Assembly (NCBI GenBank): GCA_945860285.1
Contig: CAMAQB010000022.1
Location: 1 to 41,113, forward strand
Length of the DNA: 41,113 bases
Reading direction: 5' to 3'
Source: Akkermansia muciniphila
Lineage (GTDB): Bacteria > Verrucomicrobiota > Verrucomicrobiia > Verrucomicrobiales > Akkermansiaceae
The notes under the pieces were generated by a model, which did no database searches, was not told the DNA's origin, and was given only the letters and a program-made list of their open reading frames with translations. The translations under genes were made by a program, and so were the position numbers. This document shows positions 25,447 to 33,713 of this stretch, piece by piece; positions within the stretch are counted from its first letter, which is position 1; each line of letters begins with the position of its first letter.

Positions 25447-25986
25447 TTAGGGTTTTTTACTTTTGGCTTGGTTGGCTACCTTAGCTGCTGGCTTTGTGGC
25501 AGCGGCGTTGGACTTCCTCACCGCAGTGCTCTGAGCCTCTGGAGCTTGGGCAGCAGGTAAGGGAGGAAGGTCTGTGAGAAAATTCGTGGAAGGAATGATC
25601 ACGGCAGCCCATGGGCCGCGCCCCGTGGCAGCGCGTATGATTTCGCGAGCGGCGCCGAAGAGCATGGCGGGGCCGTTGGCATGGATGAATCGCTGGAGCT
25701 TGGGACCCTCCAGATGTGGTGCCGCAATGACGATGCCCTGGATTTCCAGATGGAAAGAATAGGGAAGGTTTGCGCCCTCGGGAATGTTTTGCACGATATC
25801 CAGAGAGACAATCCACTCCGTAGCGCCCTGCTGGGATGGGTCTTTGGGGTTTTCGTGATATTTTGCTGTGACTTGTAGCGAATCCTCGGGAGCGGGGCAC
25901 GATTGATCATTGAGGAAACGAGGGTTCGCTTGCAGTGTCAGGTGCGTGATGTAGTAATCGACGAGTTGTAATGGTGCTAGTTTCAT
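25447..25986 (-). CDS. SecB-like chaperone of a toxin-antitoxin-chaperone module
   Basis: A 179-residue SecB-fold protein. I start at the ATG at 25986, which overlaps the antitoxin stop (ATGA); the frame is open to 26025 but would extend further into the antitoxin gene. SecB-like features are a first strand MKLAPLQLVDYYITHLTLQA, a central YSFHLEIQGIV, and the family's most conserved segment ANGPAMLFGAAREIIRAATG followed by RGPW and IIPSTNF (near 109-142). The C-terminal tail (about 145-179) is alanine/lysine-rich and not SecB-like. In TAC systems such SecB-like proteins fold and protect the antitoxin. Downstream of antitoxin and toxin in the classic T-A-C order, and 33 bp upstream of the methylase. 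Confidence 0.85.
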   Translation of the reverse strand: MKLAPLQLVDYYITHLTLQANPRFLNDQSCPAPEDSLQVTAKYHENPKDPSQQGATEWIVSLDIVQNIPEGANLPYSFHLEIQGIVIAAPHLEGPKLQRFIHANGPAMLFGAAREIIRAATGRGPWAAVIIPSTNFLTDLPPLPAAQAPEAQSTAVRKSNAAATKPAAKVANQAKSKKP

Positions 25987-26507
25987 TCTCCTACTGCTTG
26001 TTCCCTGGTGTTTTGATCGAGCCATTTTTCCGATTCCCGTGCCGTTGGCCAGCGTTGAGAGAAATCGAAGGGGATGACGTTTGCCGAGCGCTGCGTGAAG
26101 GCATGTGCGGTGGTGGCAGATGAGACAGGATCCGAGGTGGCCATCAGATCTTGCGGGGTGATGATTTGGTCATGCAACAAGCGCATGAGCTTGTTGACGA
26201 TGCCGGATGGCAGTCCGCGTCCGCTTTCCCAGCGTGGGATGGATTTTTCTCCGCAGTCGAGTAGCTTTGCGAAGGAATACTGAGTGAGATTCAGGCGTTT
26301 GCGCAGATCGCGGATGTCCTTTCCATGAAGAAAACCCATGTGGTGAGCGCGCGTGCGTTCGATGAGTTCGGAGGACTCTGCGGTGAGGAACTCCTCGCCG
26401 AAGTTTTCATAGACCTCAACTTCGATGGTTTCTACGAGTTTGGCAGGTGTAGCTGCCGTGGCAGGCAAGTAGATGTCGAAGGGGACTTTCTTGGTGCTGT
26501 GGTTCAT
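25983..26507 (-). CDS. XRE-family antitoxin (MqsA/HigA-like)
   Basis: A 174-residue DNA-binding protein predicted to neutralise the toxin encoded just upstream and to autoregulate. The helix-turn-helix lies at residues 62-112: GKDIRDLRKRLNLTQYSFAK, then LLDCGEKSIPRWESGRGLPS, the MqsA/HigA-like XRE pattern with recognition helix KSIPRWESG. The N-terminal ~55 residues (EVEVYENFGEEFLTAESSEL) lack the cysteine pairs of the zinc domain in Escherichia coli MqsA. The C-terminal ~50 residues (after 125) are hydrophilic and could be the chaperone-addiction segment that makes TAC antitoxins depend on SecB. Start and stop both overlap neighbours by 4 bp (ATGA). Confidence 0.85.
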   Translation of the reverse strand: MNHSTKKVPFDIYLPATAATPAKLVETIEVEVYENFGEEFLTAESSELIERTRAHHMGFLHGKDIRDLRKRLNLTQYSFAKLLDCGEKSIPRWESGRGLPSGIVNKLMRLLHDQIITPQDLMATSDPVSSATTAHAFTQRSANVIPFDFSQRWPTARESEKWLDQNTREQAVGE

Positions 26508-26929
26508 TTTTTCCGTTTTTTGCTTTTGTTTGCTAGGTAGTCGTGGATCGCAGTGCGGAGGTCGCCTTTGCGGTCGATGTGGAGAGAAAACAAGTTGAGG
26601 ATGACTTTGTTTTGGTGAAGGCCGATTTTAACATAGACATCGGTGGGGGATCCGAGTGGGTGTGCGCCGAGCATGGCCCAGGTTTCGCAGTGGGTTTGAT
26701 CGTGTTGATCATACATTCCTGTGATCATCTCACCGCAGATGCCGGGAGTGTTGAGTAGATCAATGCAGTAATCATATGCTTGTTCCTTAGATTTGAATCC
26801 GAAGTGGTGAAATTCCTGCTCTGCGGTGTACGTCCATCGGATATTGCGAATGTCGCCATCTCGCAAAATTTCCACCACGATTTTGAACCAGCGTTGTGGA
26901 ACGGGAGCGATGCGTTTTTTGGCAGACAT
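26504..26929 (-). CDS. MqsR-like toxin of a toxin-antitoxin-chaperone module
   Basis: A 141-residue basic protein. The central part (residues 14-117) fits the MqsR/RelE-type fold: KIVVEILRDGDIRNIRWTYT, then FHHFGFKSKEQAYDYCIDLL, and a last strand pair DVYVKIGLHQNKVILNLFS that parallels the VYLKI...LIVSF ending of MqsR. MqsR is an mRNA-cleaving toxin; whether this one cleaves RNA is not shown, and catalytic residues cannot be assigned by eye. It is longer than MqsR (98 aa), with a basic tail KSKKRKK. The stop codon overlaps the antitoxin start by 4 bp. A 59-bp AT-rich gap separates it from the helicase gene, room for a TAC promoter. Confidence 0.65.
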   Translation of the reverse strand: MSAKKRIAPVPQRWFKIVVEILRDGDIRNIRWTYTAEQEFHHFGFKSKEQAYDYCIDLLNTPGICGEMITGMYDQHDQTHCETWAMLGAHPLGSPTDVYVKIGLHQNKVILNLFSLHIDRKGDLRTAIHDYLANKSKKRKK

Positions 26930-26949
26930 GTTTTTTCACGAGCAGAAGT

Positions 26950-26961
26950 TACCAATTGATA
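26950..26961. promoter_or_regulatory. candidate operator upstream of the toxin gene
   Basis: TACCAATTGATA is an imperfect palindrome (10 of 12 positions symmetric, centre CAATTG) 20 bp upstream of the toxin start in an AT-rich gap. XRE antitoxins normally bind such dyads to autoregulate; assignment is inference. Confidence 0.3.
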
Positions 26962-26988
26962 CTTTTTTGGCAAATGTTTTTTTAAGAA

Positions 26989-29900
26989 TTAGGAAATTTC
27001 CATCCAGCACTTCAAAACAGGCGAGATGCCGACGGGGGCTTGGAGAGAGCGGAGGTGAGTTTTGATGAGTTCCTTTTCGATCTTCTCCCGCAGCTTGGAA
27101 AGGCCGGCACGATCCAAGGAATGGTGAATGCCCGTATCTGGCAGCGAGCGAATGAGGGCGGCAATGGTGCGTGGGGTATCGGCGATAGCTTTGGCTTCGG
27201 GATCGGTGCAGAGCCAGACGGTTTCCCCGGCGGACTCGGACCAGCGGGCTGCTCCGTCGGCTGCTTCCATCAGATCGGGATCAGGATGCGGGATGCGGAA
27301 GCAGAAAAAGACAGCACGGATACCGGACTGCGGGGTCTTCCGACCCGAGAACATTTTGAGTGGCAGTCCCGGAAGTTGTGCGGCCAGAGCGGGGTGAAGG
27401 CGGACGAGTTCCTCATACTCGAGGCGCAGAGCCTCGCTTTCGCTTTCCTGTCCTTCGTATTGCTCATTGATCTCCTTGATGGGATCGAACTCATCATCAG
27501 GTGTGAGGAGCTTGCGGCCCTCGATGCCGAAGGTGCGGGAGATGACGAGAGTCTTGCGGTTCACGCGATTGTAGAGGCGGAGGAGGCTGTCGAGCTCGTC
27601 GGGCGGGAGGAAGTTCCAATAAATGATCTTGCCGCGTGAGTCGGCGAGGTGGGGATGAGCGGCGAGCAGAGCCTTTTCCGTCTCGGGGTTCACGCGGCGA
27701 TCCACACGACCGATGCGCTGCATGAGGCGTACTGGATTCCAATGAAGGTCGAAGTTGATGAGGCGGTCGGCATCTTGAAGGTTCAGGCCTTCTGCAAGCA
27801 CATCAGTAGCAATGAGCACCAGGATTTCGTTTTGCCCATTCTCAGTCAACTCGGAGGAGGAAAGGCCATTGTAGAATGGTGAGAAGCGGTGAATGACGCT
27901 GCTGCGCACTCGCTGACTGCAACTGCCGTCGATGCGCTCGACGCCAAAAATGCCTGCCTTCTTGAGTTGCTGGTCGAGATACCAAGCGGTGTCGGCGAAC
28001 TCGGTAAAGATGATGACCTTGCGGTTTTTCAATTCTTTGTCGGACTTGAGCATCTTCACTAGAGCTTTGAGCTTGTCATCCTTTGCAGGATCGACCTTGG
28101 CACCGAGGTTGAGGAAATCGACGATCTGGTCGAGATCCATGAATGTTTCATCGAGAATCTCATCCACCTTATAAAGTTCTGGGTCGAGGCGCTCGACGGC
28201 ATCAAGATCATCTTGGGTGATGAAGTCTTCATCTTCGTCATGGCTTCCGCTTTCGTCGGACGGCCAGAGTTCGGGTTGGTGCTGGGTGGCATAGCCGATG
28301 AGCTTGTCATTCTTTGATTTCCATCGCTCCAAGCGGCGCTTGTCGTGCTCGCTGCTGGTGTGGACTTCCACCCAAGACAGTAGCTTCTTCAGCAAACGCC
28401 AACACGACTGCTCGAAGGCATGGGCGGAGCTTTCGAAGCGCTTCAAGAACTGAGTGCGAACGAGAGAGACAACTTGGGCCTGGCGACCCGTATTGAAGGA
28501 TTCCAGCTCTGGCGCATCCGTCGGGCCTTTCCAGTAGGCAAGCGGATAATAGATGCTCAGCGCGAACAATGGCTTAGTACGGCTGAATGCCTGCTCCACG
28601 GATTCCAGCAAGCGTCCATAGGTAATTTTGAGCTTGTAGGGTGCCACGCGCGGGGCTTCGCGCGTGGGGAAAACGACGAGACCTCCCGCACAAGCACTCT
28701 CGCTTTTCTTCACATAGACGCGGGAACGCTGAACGACGAGTTTTTCGAAGATAAGGTCTTTTTGAAGCGCGTCTTCCGCGCGGAAAAGTTCGCTGGCCTC
28801 GTTCTCTATTGAGGCCTCGGGTGATTGGAGCAGAGACTTTTCCAATTGTACAAAATGGGCGCGGAGATTATGGATACCGAGATTCCGCGTGCCGGTGGCG
28901 AAGTAGGCATCATCACCATTGGTGCGCAGTTCCAGAATGTGGCGGAAGTCGTGGACTCCGTTGTTGATCGGTGTGGCGGTGAGAAGGAATATCTGTTTTT
29001 CGCGTCCTCCCGGCTGATTGAGATATTGCTGTAGCTTCCGGTAGCGGGATTCCTCTTTTTCGCCCTCTCCGGCACCGCCGGGATTGCGGAAGTGGTGAGC
29101 CTCGTCAATGAGTATGACATCAGCATCACGAAGCGTGCGTTCCAAATCACGCGGGAAAGTGCCTTTACGCTGGAGGTCCGTGTGGTTGTAGGGAATGAAA
29201 GTGACGAAGCCGCTGTTCAGGTCAGGAAGCAGGCGCTCAATGACAGGAGCCCAAACATCTTCGCGGGCCGCTTTGGGAGCGAACAGCACGACACGTTTCC
29301 CTTCATGCATGACCATGCGTTCCAAGATCATGAGGCCTACATATGTCTTGCCAAGACCGACGCCGTCGCAAAGGAATGCGGCACCATACAAACGGGCGAT
29401 TTCGACCAAGTTTTTGTAGGCATCCTGCTGGTAGCGGGCGAGAATAGGGAAGATGATGGAGTGCTCGCGATCCCATTCATCGGGCGTGAGTTCGTGACCA
29501 CGGAGCAACTCATGGAGTGCCTTGAACCAGACCTCGAAAGGGGTGCGTGGATTCGTATGGCGCTCGAAAGTGCGGAGAACCTCGGCTGTGATGTCTTCCG
29601 ACTCGGTCCAATGCCGCTCATACCATTCCTGGAGAATCTTCACGTCATTGCCGCGAATCTGGACATTGAGTTCGACGTTATCCTCAAGGCCCGGCTTAGT
29701 GAAGTTCGACGAGCCCACTAGACCGAACGAACCGATGACAGCCTGCCGCGCATGAGTGAGGTAACACTTCGCGTGGAACTTATCTTTTCGATAGACGCGG
29801 CATTGGATTTTGCCTGAGCGCAGCGCTTCAACCACGGCAGGCACGCCAGACAAGAAGTCATTGGCTTTCTTCTCGCTCTCCAAGCTGGCATCCAGCGTGG

Positions 29901-30150
29901 TGGCGATCTTTTTCAGACCTTCCTCGAACGCACGCTTGGTGCGCTTGGAGACTTCATCACCCATGAGGAGGCGGATCGAATCGACCTGCTGCCATTTGTC
30001 TTTGAGTGCAAGCAAGGCACCAATTTCGAAGTATCCCGTGGCGATGTCGATGGTCTTCGAAAGCTCGCACCAATCCGTCAGGTAGTTGCGGACCTTCCAT
30101 TCGCTGTCGCTGTTATCAACGATGAAGAGTTCTGAGGCGGAAGCTGGCAT
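26989..30150 (-). CDS. PLD nuclease-SNF2 helicase fusion (restriction/defence)
   Basis: A 1053-residue fusion. Residues 1-200 form a phospholipase D-like nuclease domain with one HKD-type motif: FHAKCYL (H126, K128) and VGSSNFT (146-151). Residues ~235-870 are an SNF2-type superfamily 2 helicase/translocase: Walker A CDGVGLGKTYVGL (261-273), DEAH box LIDEAHHF (347-354), motif III LLTATPINN (389-397) and motif VI MQRIGRVDRRV (near 811-820). The C-terminal ~180 residues are of unknown fold. With one HKD motif, dimerisation would be expected. It probably supplies DNA translocation and cleavage for the methylase encoded downstream in the same operon. First gene of the operon; the toxin starts 59 bp after its stop. 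Confidence 0.92.
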   Translation of the reverse strand: MPASASELFIVDNSDSEWKVRNYLTDWCELSKTIDIATGYFEIGALLALKDKWQQVDSIRLLMGDEVSKRTKRAFEEGLKKIATTLDASLESEKKANDFLSGVPAVVEALRSGKIQCRVYRKDKFHAKCYLTHARQAVIGSFGLVGSSNFTKPGLEDNVELNVQIRGNDVKILQEWYERHWTESEDITAEVLRTFERHTNPRTPFEVWFKALHELLRGHELTPDEWDREHSIIFPILARYQQDAYKNLVEIARLYGAAFLCDGVGLGKTYVGLMILERMVMHEGKRVVLFAPKAAREDVWAPVIERLLPDLNSGFVTFIPYNHTDLQRKGTFPRDLERTLRDADVILIDEAHHFRNPGGAGEGEKEESRYRKLQQYLNQPGGREKQIFLLTATPINNGVHDFRHILELRTNGDDAYFATGTRNLGIHNLRAHFVQLEKSLLQSPEASIENEASELFRAEDALQKDLIFEKLVVQRSRVYVKKSESACAGGLVVFPTREAPRVAPYKLKITYGRLLESVEQAFSRTKPLFALSIYYPLAYWKGPTDAPELESFNTGRQAQVVSLVRTQFLKRFESSAHAFEQSCWRLLKKLLSWVEVHTSSEHDKRRLERWKSKNDKLIGYATQHQPELWPSDESGSHDEDEDFITQDDLDAVERLDPELYKVDEILDETFMDLDQIVDFLNLGAKVDPAKDDKLKALVKMLKSDKELKNRKVIIFTEFADTAWYLDQQLKKAGIFGVERIDGSCSQRVRSSVIHRFSPFYNGLSSSELTENGQNEILVLIATDVLAEGLNLQDADRLINFDLHWNPVRLMQRIGRVDRRVNPETEKALLAAHPHLADSRGKIIYWNFLPPDELDSLLRLYNRVNRKTLVISRTFGIEGRKLLTPDDEFDPIKEINEQYEGQESESEALRLEYEELVRLHPALAAQLPGLPLKMFSGRKTPQSGIRAVFFCFRIPHPDPDLMEAADGAARWSESAGETVWLCTDPEAKAIADTPRTIAALIRSLPDTGIHHSLDRAGLSKLREKIEKELIKTHLRSLQAPVGISPVLKCWMEIS

Positions 30151-30165
30151 GAGTTACGGATAATG

Positions 30166-30486
30166 TTAGGAGCGGGATGAATAGAATAGACGAATGTTTC
30201 CTGAGCCGTGCCGATGGTAATTGTCACGCAGTCGTTCACAGCTTGCGGCGATGTGGGTGTTTTCCTCGACGCAGCCAACCTGGAAGCGGTTGAACTCCTT
30301 GTGCGTCTGGCGGTTGAGATCCCTGCGCTCCACGACGAAAAGGCATTTCATGATGTCAGCGTTGTCCTTCAGCAGGGTGGAAGCCTTGAAAGAATTGAGG
30401 CGCATGCCGCTTACAATAGTGTCCTCCCGAAGGGCCGGACTCGAGTTAGCGGGTGGAATGTTGTAATTCAACTTGGCAGGAGGCAT
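30166..30486 (-). pseudogene. hsdR: type I restriction HsdR fragment, decayed
   Basis: A 106-codon frame carries a short, clear piece of the HsdR motor domain: LNSFKASTLLKDNADIMKCL, FVVERRDLNRQTHKEFNRFQ, then GCVEENTHIAA. In intact HsdR this block follows Walker A (TGSGKTLTSFKA); here the corresponding residues read SGMRLNSFKA, so the catalytic Lys and Thr are lost, and similarity breaks down after EENT. Nothing of the nuclease or the rest of the helicase remains. It ends 15 bp upstream of the PLD-helicase start. It is a scar of an earlier type I restriction locus at this position. Confidence 0.75.
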
Positions 30487-30706
30487 TGTTTTCTATGGCT
30501 CAAAGTGAGAATGCTTGGACGCAACGCCCTTCATGACATCAGCATCCTTAGCAGCAGCATTAGGTATTCTTCAGGCATGCATGGGCAGGCAAGACGGAGG
30601 CTAATCCCCCACCGTAGAGAGTCAAGAAAATTGACAGGCCATGCCGGATGCGCCCGCCGCTATTTCAAGAAATATTCTTTTGTCAATCATAGCCAGCCGT
30701 GCCATA

Positions 30707-32002
30707 ATGCCGACCATGCGTCCTGTCCTTTCAACCCTGCTGATTTTGCTGTTTGCAGCAAATTCCGGTCGGGCGCAGTTGTTTGCCGACTTCTCCACCA
30801 CCGCTGGCGATTTCACCTGCGAACTCAATTACGCGGATACGCCAAGGACAGTGGGCAATTTCGTATCGCTGGCCGAGGGCACGCGCAACTGGGTGGACGA
30901 AAGCACCGGGATCATGTCGACAGTTTCTCCGCCGCAGCCGTTTTACACCGGTGTCAGCTTTCATCGCGTGGTCAATACCGAGGGATTCAAAATCATTCAG
31001 GCCGGTTCGAAAACGGGCAATGGCACCGATGGTCCGGGCTACGAGATTCCCGATGAGATGAATTCACAGCTACCTGCAACGTTCCGATTCAATCAGCCCT
31101 ACAGTCTGGCGATGGCCAACGTGGGCCCCAATACCAACGGCAGCCAGTTTTTCATCACCGGCGGCGCCATTCCGGGACTCGAAGGCAAACACACCGTGTT
31201 CGGCAAAGTCACATCGGGTCAGGCGGTCATTGATGCGATTCTCCATGCATCCGTGGATGACGACGACCAGCCGCTGGAAGACATCACCATCAACAGCGTG
31301 TTCATCCGCCGCGTCGGCGAAAGCGCGGGCAAGTTCAAGGCCGGCACGCAGCGCCTGCCGACAATGAGCATTCCTGATTACGATGTCGAACCCGCCCCCG
31401 CACCCGCCACGGACACCAACCGCTATTTTTTCAGTCAGGGGCAGCGCAGCGAGTTCCTGCCGTATGCCGCGCTGGAGTCCGATCTGCATAACTGGCAGAA
31501 ACTCCCGCCGCGCTGGCATGCGCCGTCGCCGGTCAGCGTGCGTTACTACGATGTCACCTATCCGGCCGGCAATCCGGTTTCCGGTTTGCGTCCCGTTCTC
31601 GTCAAGTACGATGTCGATGCCATAACACCCGTGTCCCCGGCCGGTTGGTCATTGAGCATGGAGAATGCCGATGGATCCTATCTGTTTTCCTTCCCCGTGC
31701 AGGGTGTGCCGGGATACATGTTCACTCCGCACAAATCCAACACTTCGCAAACCGGCTTCATCAACAACATCGACTATGCGATGTCGCCCTACCACGCGTT
31801 GATCCGCCTGGAACTGGACAAGCAGAAGATTCTCGATCTGCACCTTGGGTTCGACAAAAAAATCCAAAACAACCTGCTGGGCCGCTGTGTCAGCAAAACG
31901 GCCGAATTCATTTTTGAAAATGCGGAGACCGGTCCCGGACACTACTCCGATCTCGTCGAAACGGGCGGCGACAAGGGGTTCACGATGGTTCCCATCAATT
32001 GA
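30707..32002 (+). CDS. secreted cyclophilin-type peptidyl-prolyl isomerase with C-terminal extension
   Basis: A 431-residue exported protein. The start at 30707 (MPTMRPVLSTLLILLFAANS) or the ATG at 30716 gives a Sec signal ending ...SGRA-QLF. Residues about 25-215 are a cyclophilin: DFSTTAGDFTCELNYADTPR, GVSFHRVVN (catalytic His-Arg region), GPNTNGSQFFITGG and LEGKHTVFGKV. A loop is enlarged in the first half (WVDESTGIMSTVSPPQPF). The last ~200 residues (from DYDVEPAPAPATDTNRYFFS) are an extra domain of unknown function with beta-rich, cyclophilin-unrelated sequence. Likely periplasmic folding role; followed by rlmN 28 bp downstream. Confidence 0.9.
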   Translation: MPTMRPVLSTLLILLFAANSGRAQLFADFSTTAGDFTCELNYADTPRTVGNFVSLAEGTRNWVDESTGIMSTVSPPQPFYTGVSFHRVVNTEGFKIIQAGSKTGNGTDGPGYEIPDEMNSQLPATFRFNQPYSLAMANVGPNTNGSQFFITGGAIPGLEGKHTVFGKVTSGQAVIDAILHASVDDDDQPLEDITINSVFIRRVGESAGKFKAGTQRLPTMSIPDYDVEPAPAPATDTNRYFFSQGQRSEFLPYAALESDLHNWQKLPPRWHAPSPVSVRYYDVTYPAGNPVSGLRPVLVKYDVDAITPVSPAGWSLSMENADGSYLFSFPVQGVPGYMFTPHKSNTSQTGFINNIDYAMSPYHALIRLELDKQKILDLHLGFDKKIQNNLLGRCVSKTAEFIFENAETGPGHYSDLVETGGDKGFTMVPIN

Positions 32003-32029
32003 TGTCAGGTCGGCTCCCTTCCGCAGCGC

Positions 32030-33100
32030 ATGAGCACGGCACGATCACTGCATGACCTGAGTTTTCCTGAGCTAGAAGAGGAACTCGCGCAATCCGGAGT
32101 CAAAAAAGTCCATGCCCGATTGCTCTGGCGCGCCCTGCATTACGAAGCCTCCCGGTTCCGAGAAAACCTGGATGGTTTTCCGCCTCCGCTCGCGCGATGG
32201 CTGAACCAGTATCTTGGCGATGGTCGGGCGTTTTTTCTCGACCAGCCCGAACAGGTTGCCGAGAGCCGCAGCAGCGACGGTTTAACCCGCAAATATTTGC
32301 TTCGGCTGCGCGACGGCCGGACCATCGAAACCGTATTGATGGGATACGACCGGCGTTTCACCGCCTGCGTCAGCACCCAGGTCGGCTGCGCGATGGGCTG
32401 CGTTTTCTGCGCAACCGGCCAAATGGGTTTCACCAGGCACCTTCGTCCGGGGGAAATCATCGCCCAGGTCCTGCATGTGCAGAGGATTCTCCGCGCGGAA
32501 TACGGAAAAAACCTGCGCAATCTCGTGTTGATGGGCATGGGGGAACCGCTGCACAATTACGATGCCGTGATGAAGGCCCTTTCCACAATCGCCGATGTCC
32601 GCGGACCGAGCCTGGCGCAGGACCGCATCACTATCAGCACGGTCGGCCTGGTGCCCGCCATCCTCCGGCTGGCAGAAGAAAAATCGCCCTACAACCTCGC
32701 CATCAGTCTCCACGGGGCAACGGAAGAACAACGTCGATCCTTGATCCCGATCAGCAAGAAATGGCCGATCGAATCATTGATCGACGCCTGCAGAACGTAT
32801 GAGCAAGCGCTCGGCAAACGCATTTTCATCGAATGGACCTTGATCGCGGGGAAAAATGACAGCCCCGAGGTTGCCGGACAGCTCGCATCATTGCTTCAGG
32901 GCATCAATGTCCACATCAACCTGATTCCGCTGAATCCCACCGATGCCTATGAGGGAACCGCAAGCGCCCATCAAGCGGGACTGGTGTTTCAGCGAATTCT
33001 GCGGGGCGCGGGTTACCCCGTCACATTTCGCCAGCGTCGCGGTATCGATGTCGCAGCCGGATGCGGGCAGCTGCGGTCGACAAAGACCACTGTGCCCTGA
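32030..33100 (+). CDS. rlmN: 23S rRNA/tRNA adenine-C2 methyltransferase RlmN
   Basis: Radical-SAM enzyme that methylates C2 of A2503 in 23S rRNA (and A37 in some tRNAs). 356 residues, normal. The radical SAM cluster motif is CAMGCVFC (C120, C124, C127) in QVGCAMGCVFCATGQMGF. The two mechanistic cysteines are C113 (TACVSTQ) and C345 (DVAAGCGQL). Other conserved blocks are NLVLMGMGEPLHNYD and ISTVGLVPAI, LAISLHGATEEQRRSLIPI and EWTLIAGKNDS. The Cfr resistance enzyme is related, but this sequence shows the general RlmN pattern. It starts 27 bp after the cyclophilin stop, possibly cotranscribed. Confidence 0.96.
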   Translation: MSTARSLHDLSFPELEEELAQSGVKKVHARLLWRALHYEASRFRENLDGFPPPLARWLNQYLGDGRAFFLDQPEQVAESRSSDGLTRKYLLRLRDGRTIETVLMGYDRRFTACVSTQVGCAMGCVFCATGQMGFTRHLRPGEIIAQVLHVQRILRAEYGKNLRNLVLMGMGEPLHNYDAVMKALSTIADVRGPSLAQDRITISTVGLVPAILRLAEEKSPYNLAISLHGATEEQRRSLIPISKKWPIESLIDACRTYEQALGKRIFIEWTLIAGKNDSPEVAGQLASLLQGINVHINLIPLNPTDAYEGTASAHQAGLVFQRILRGAGYPVTFRQRRGIDVAAGCGQLRSTKTTVP

Positions 33101-33220
33101 AGTCAGGCTGTTGCAAAGACATGCGCGGAGTTTGGCGATTTCGACACAGAAATTCGCATGATTTGACTTGATTGGGTCGTGAAAACTGTTACTGTCTCTC
33201 CCCCCGTCCTTTCATTTGCC

Positions 33221-33643
33221 ATGAAAATCATCGTCAAATCCCTTGCTCTCATCACCGTGGTTGGACTCAGTTCCTGCGGCATGAGCAACCCGATTTCCGC
33301 CTTCACTAAAAGCCGCTCCAAAAAGGGCGAAGTGGCGAAAAAACAGGAAAAGGAAAACGTGCGGGGAAAGGCAGAGGAAAAAGAACCGGAAAAAAAAGGA
33401 GGAGGGCTGGCTCATTGGTCATTTTCCGACCTCATGCCGTCCCGCGTGCCGATTGTCAAAGTTCGCCCCGACCAGTTGAAGGAAATCAAGTCCGGCAAGG
33501 AAAAAGCACTGGCCTATCAAAGTTCGCGCCGGGGATTCTTCGGCTCGTTTTTTGGCAAACCTGTTGACTTCAAAGAGCCGGAACTTCCGCAAGGAGCCAT
33601 CGACAATCCGGAGTTCGGTTTGCTGCCGCCGAAACCCGATTAA
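33221..33643 (+). CDS. small lipoprotein of unknown function
   Basis: A 140-residue protein with signal MKIIVKSLALITVVGLSSC (lipobox LSSC, cysteine 19). The frame is open from a GTG at 33179, but the ATG at 33221 gives a normal signal peptide. The mature part has a lysine/glutamate-rich low-complexity stretch (residues ~30-65), then WSFSDLMPSRVPIVKVRPDQ, RGFFGSFFGKPVDFKEPELP and a proline-rich end. No known domain. The last codons and stop lie inside a 17-bp tandem duplication (33631-33664). Confidence 0.8.
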   Translation: MKIIVKSLALITVVGLSSCGMSNPISAFTKSRSKKGEVAKKQEKENVRGKAEEKEPEKKGGGLAHWSFSDLMPSRVPIVKVRPDQLKEIKSGKEKALAYQSSRRGFFGSFFGKPVDFKEPELPQGAIDNPEFGLLPPKPD

Positions 33644-33664
33644 GCACGAAACCCGATTAAGCAC
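33631..33664. repeat. 17-bp tandem duplication across a stop codon
   Basis: GAAACCCGATTAAGCAC occurs twice head to tail (33631-33647, 33648-33664). The first copy holds the stop TAA of the lipoprotein gene. Confidence 0.9.
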
Positions 33665-33713
33665 ACTTGCAATCGGGTCACGAAATGGGTCGCGAAGTTT
33701 TTCGCCCGCGATT

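Noticed and set aside
21925-30150. DISARM or BREX
   Set aside because: No DUF1998 protein, no DrmA/DrmB-like gene, no PglZ or BrxC-like gene; only helicase, PLD and methylase activities are shared.
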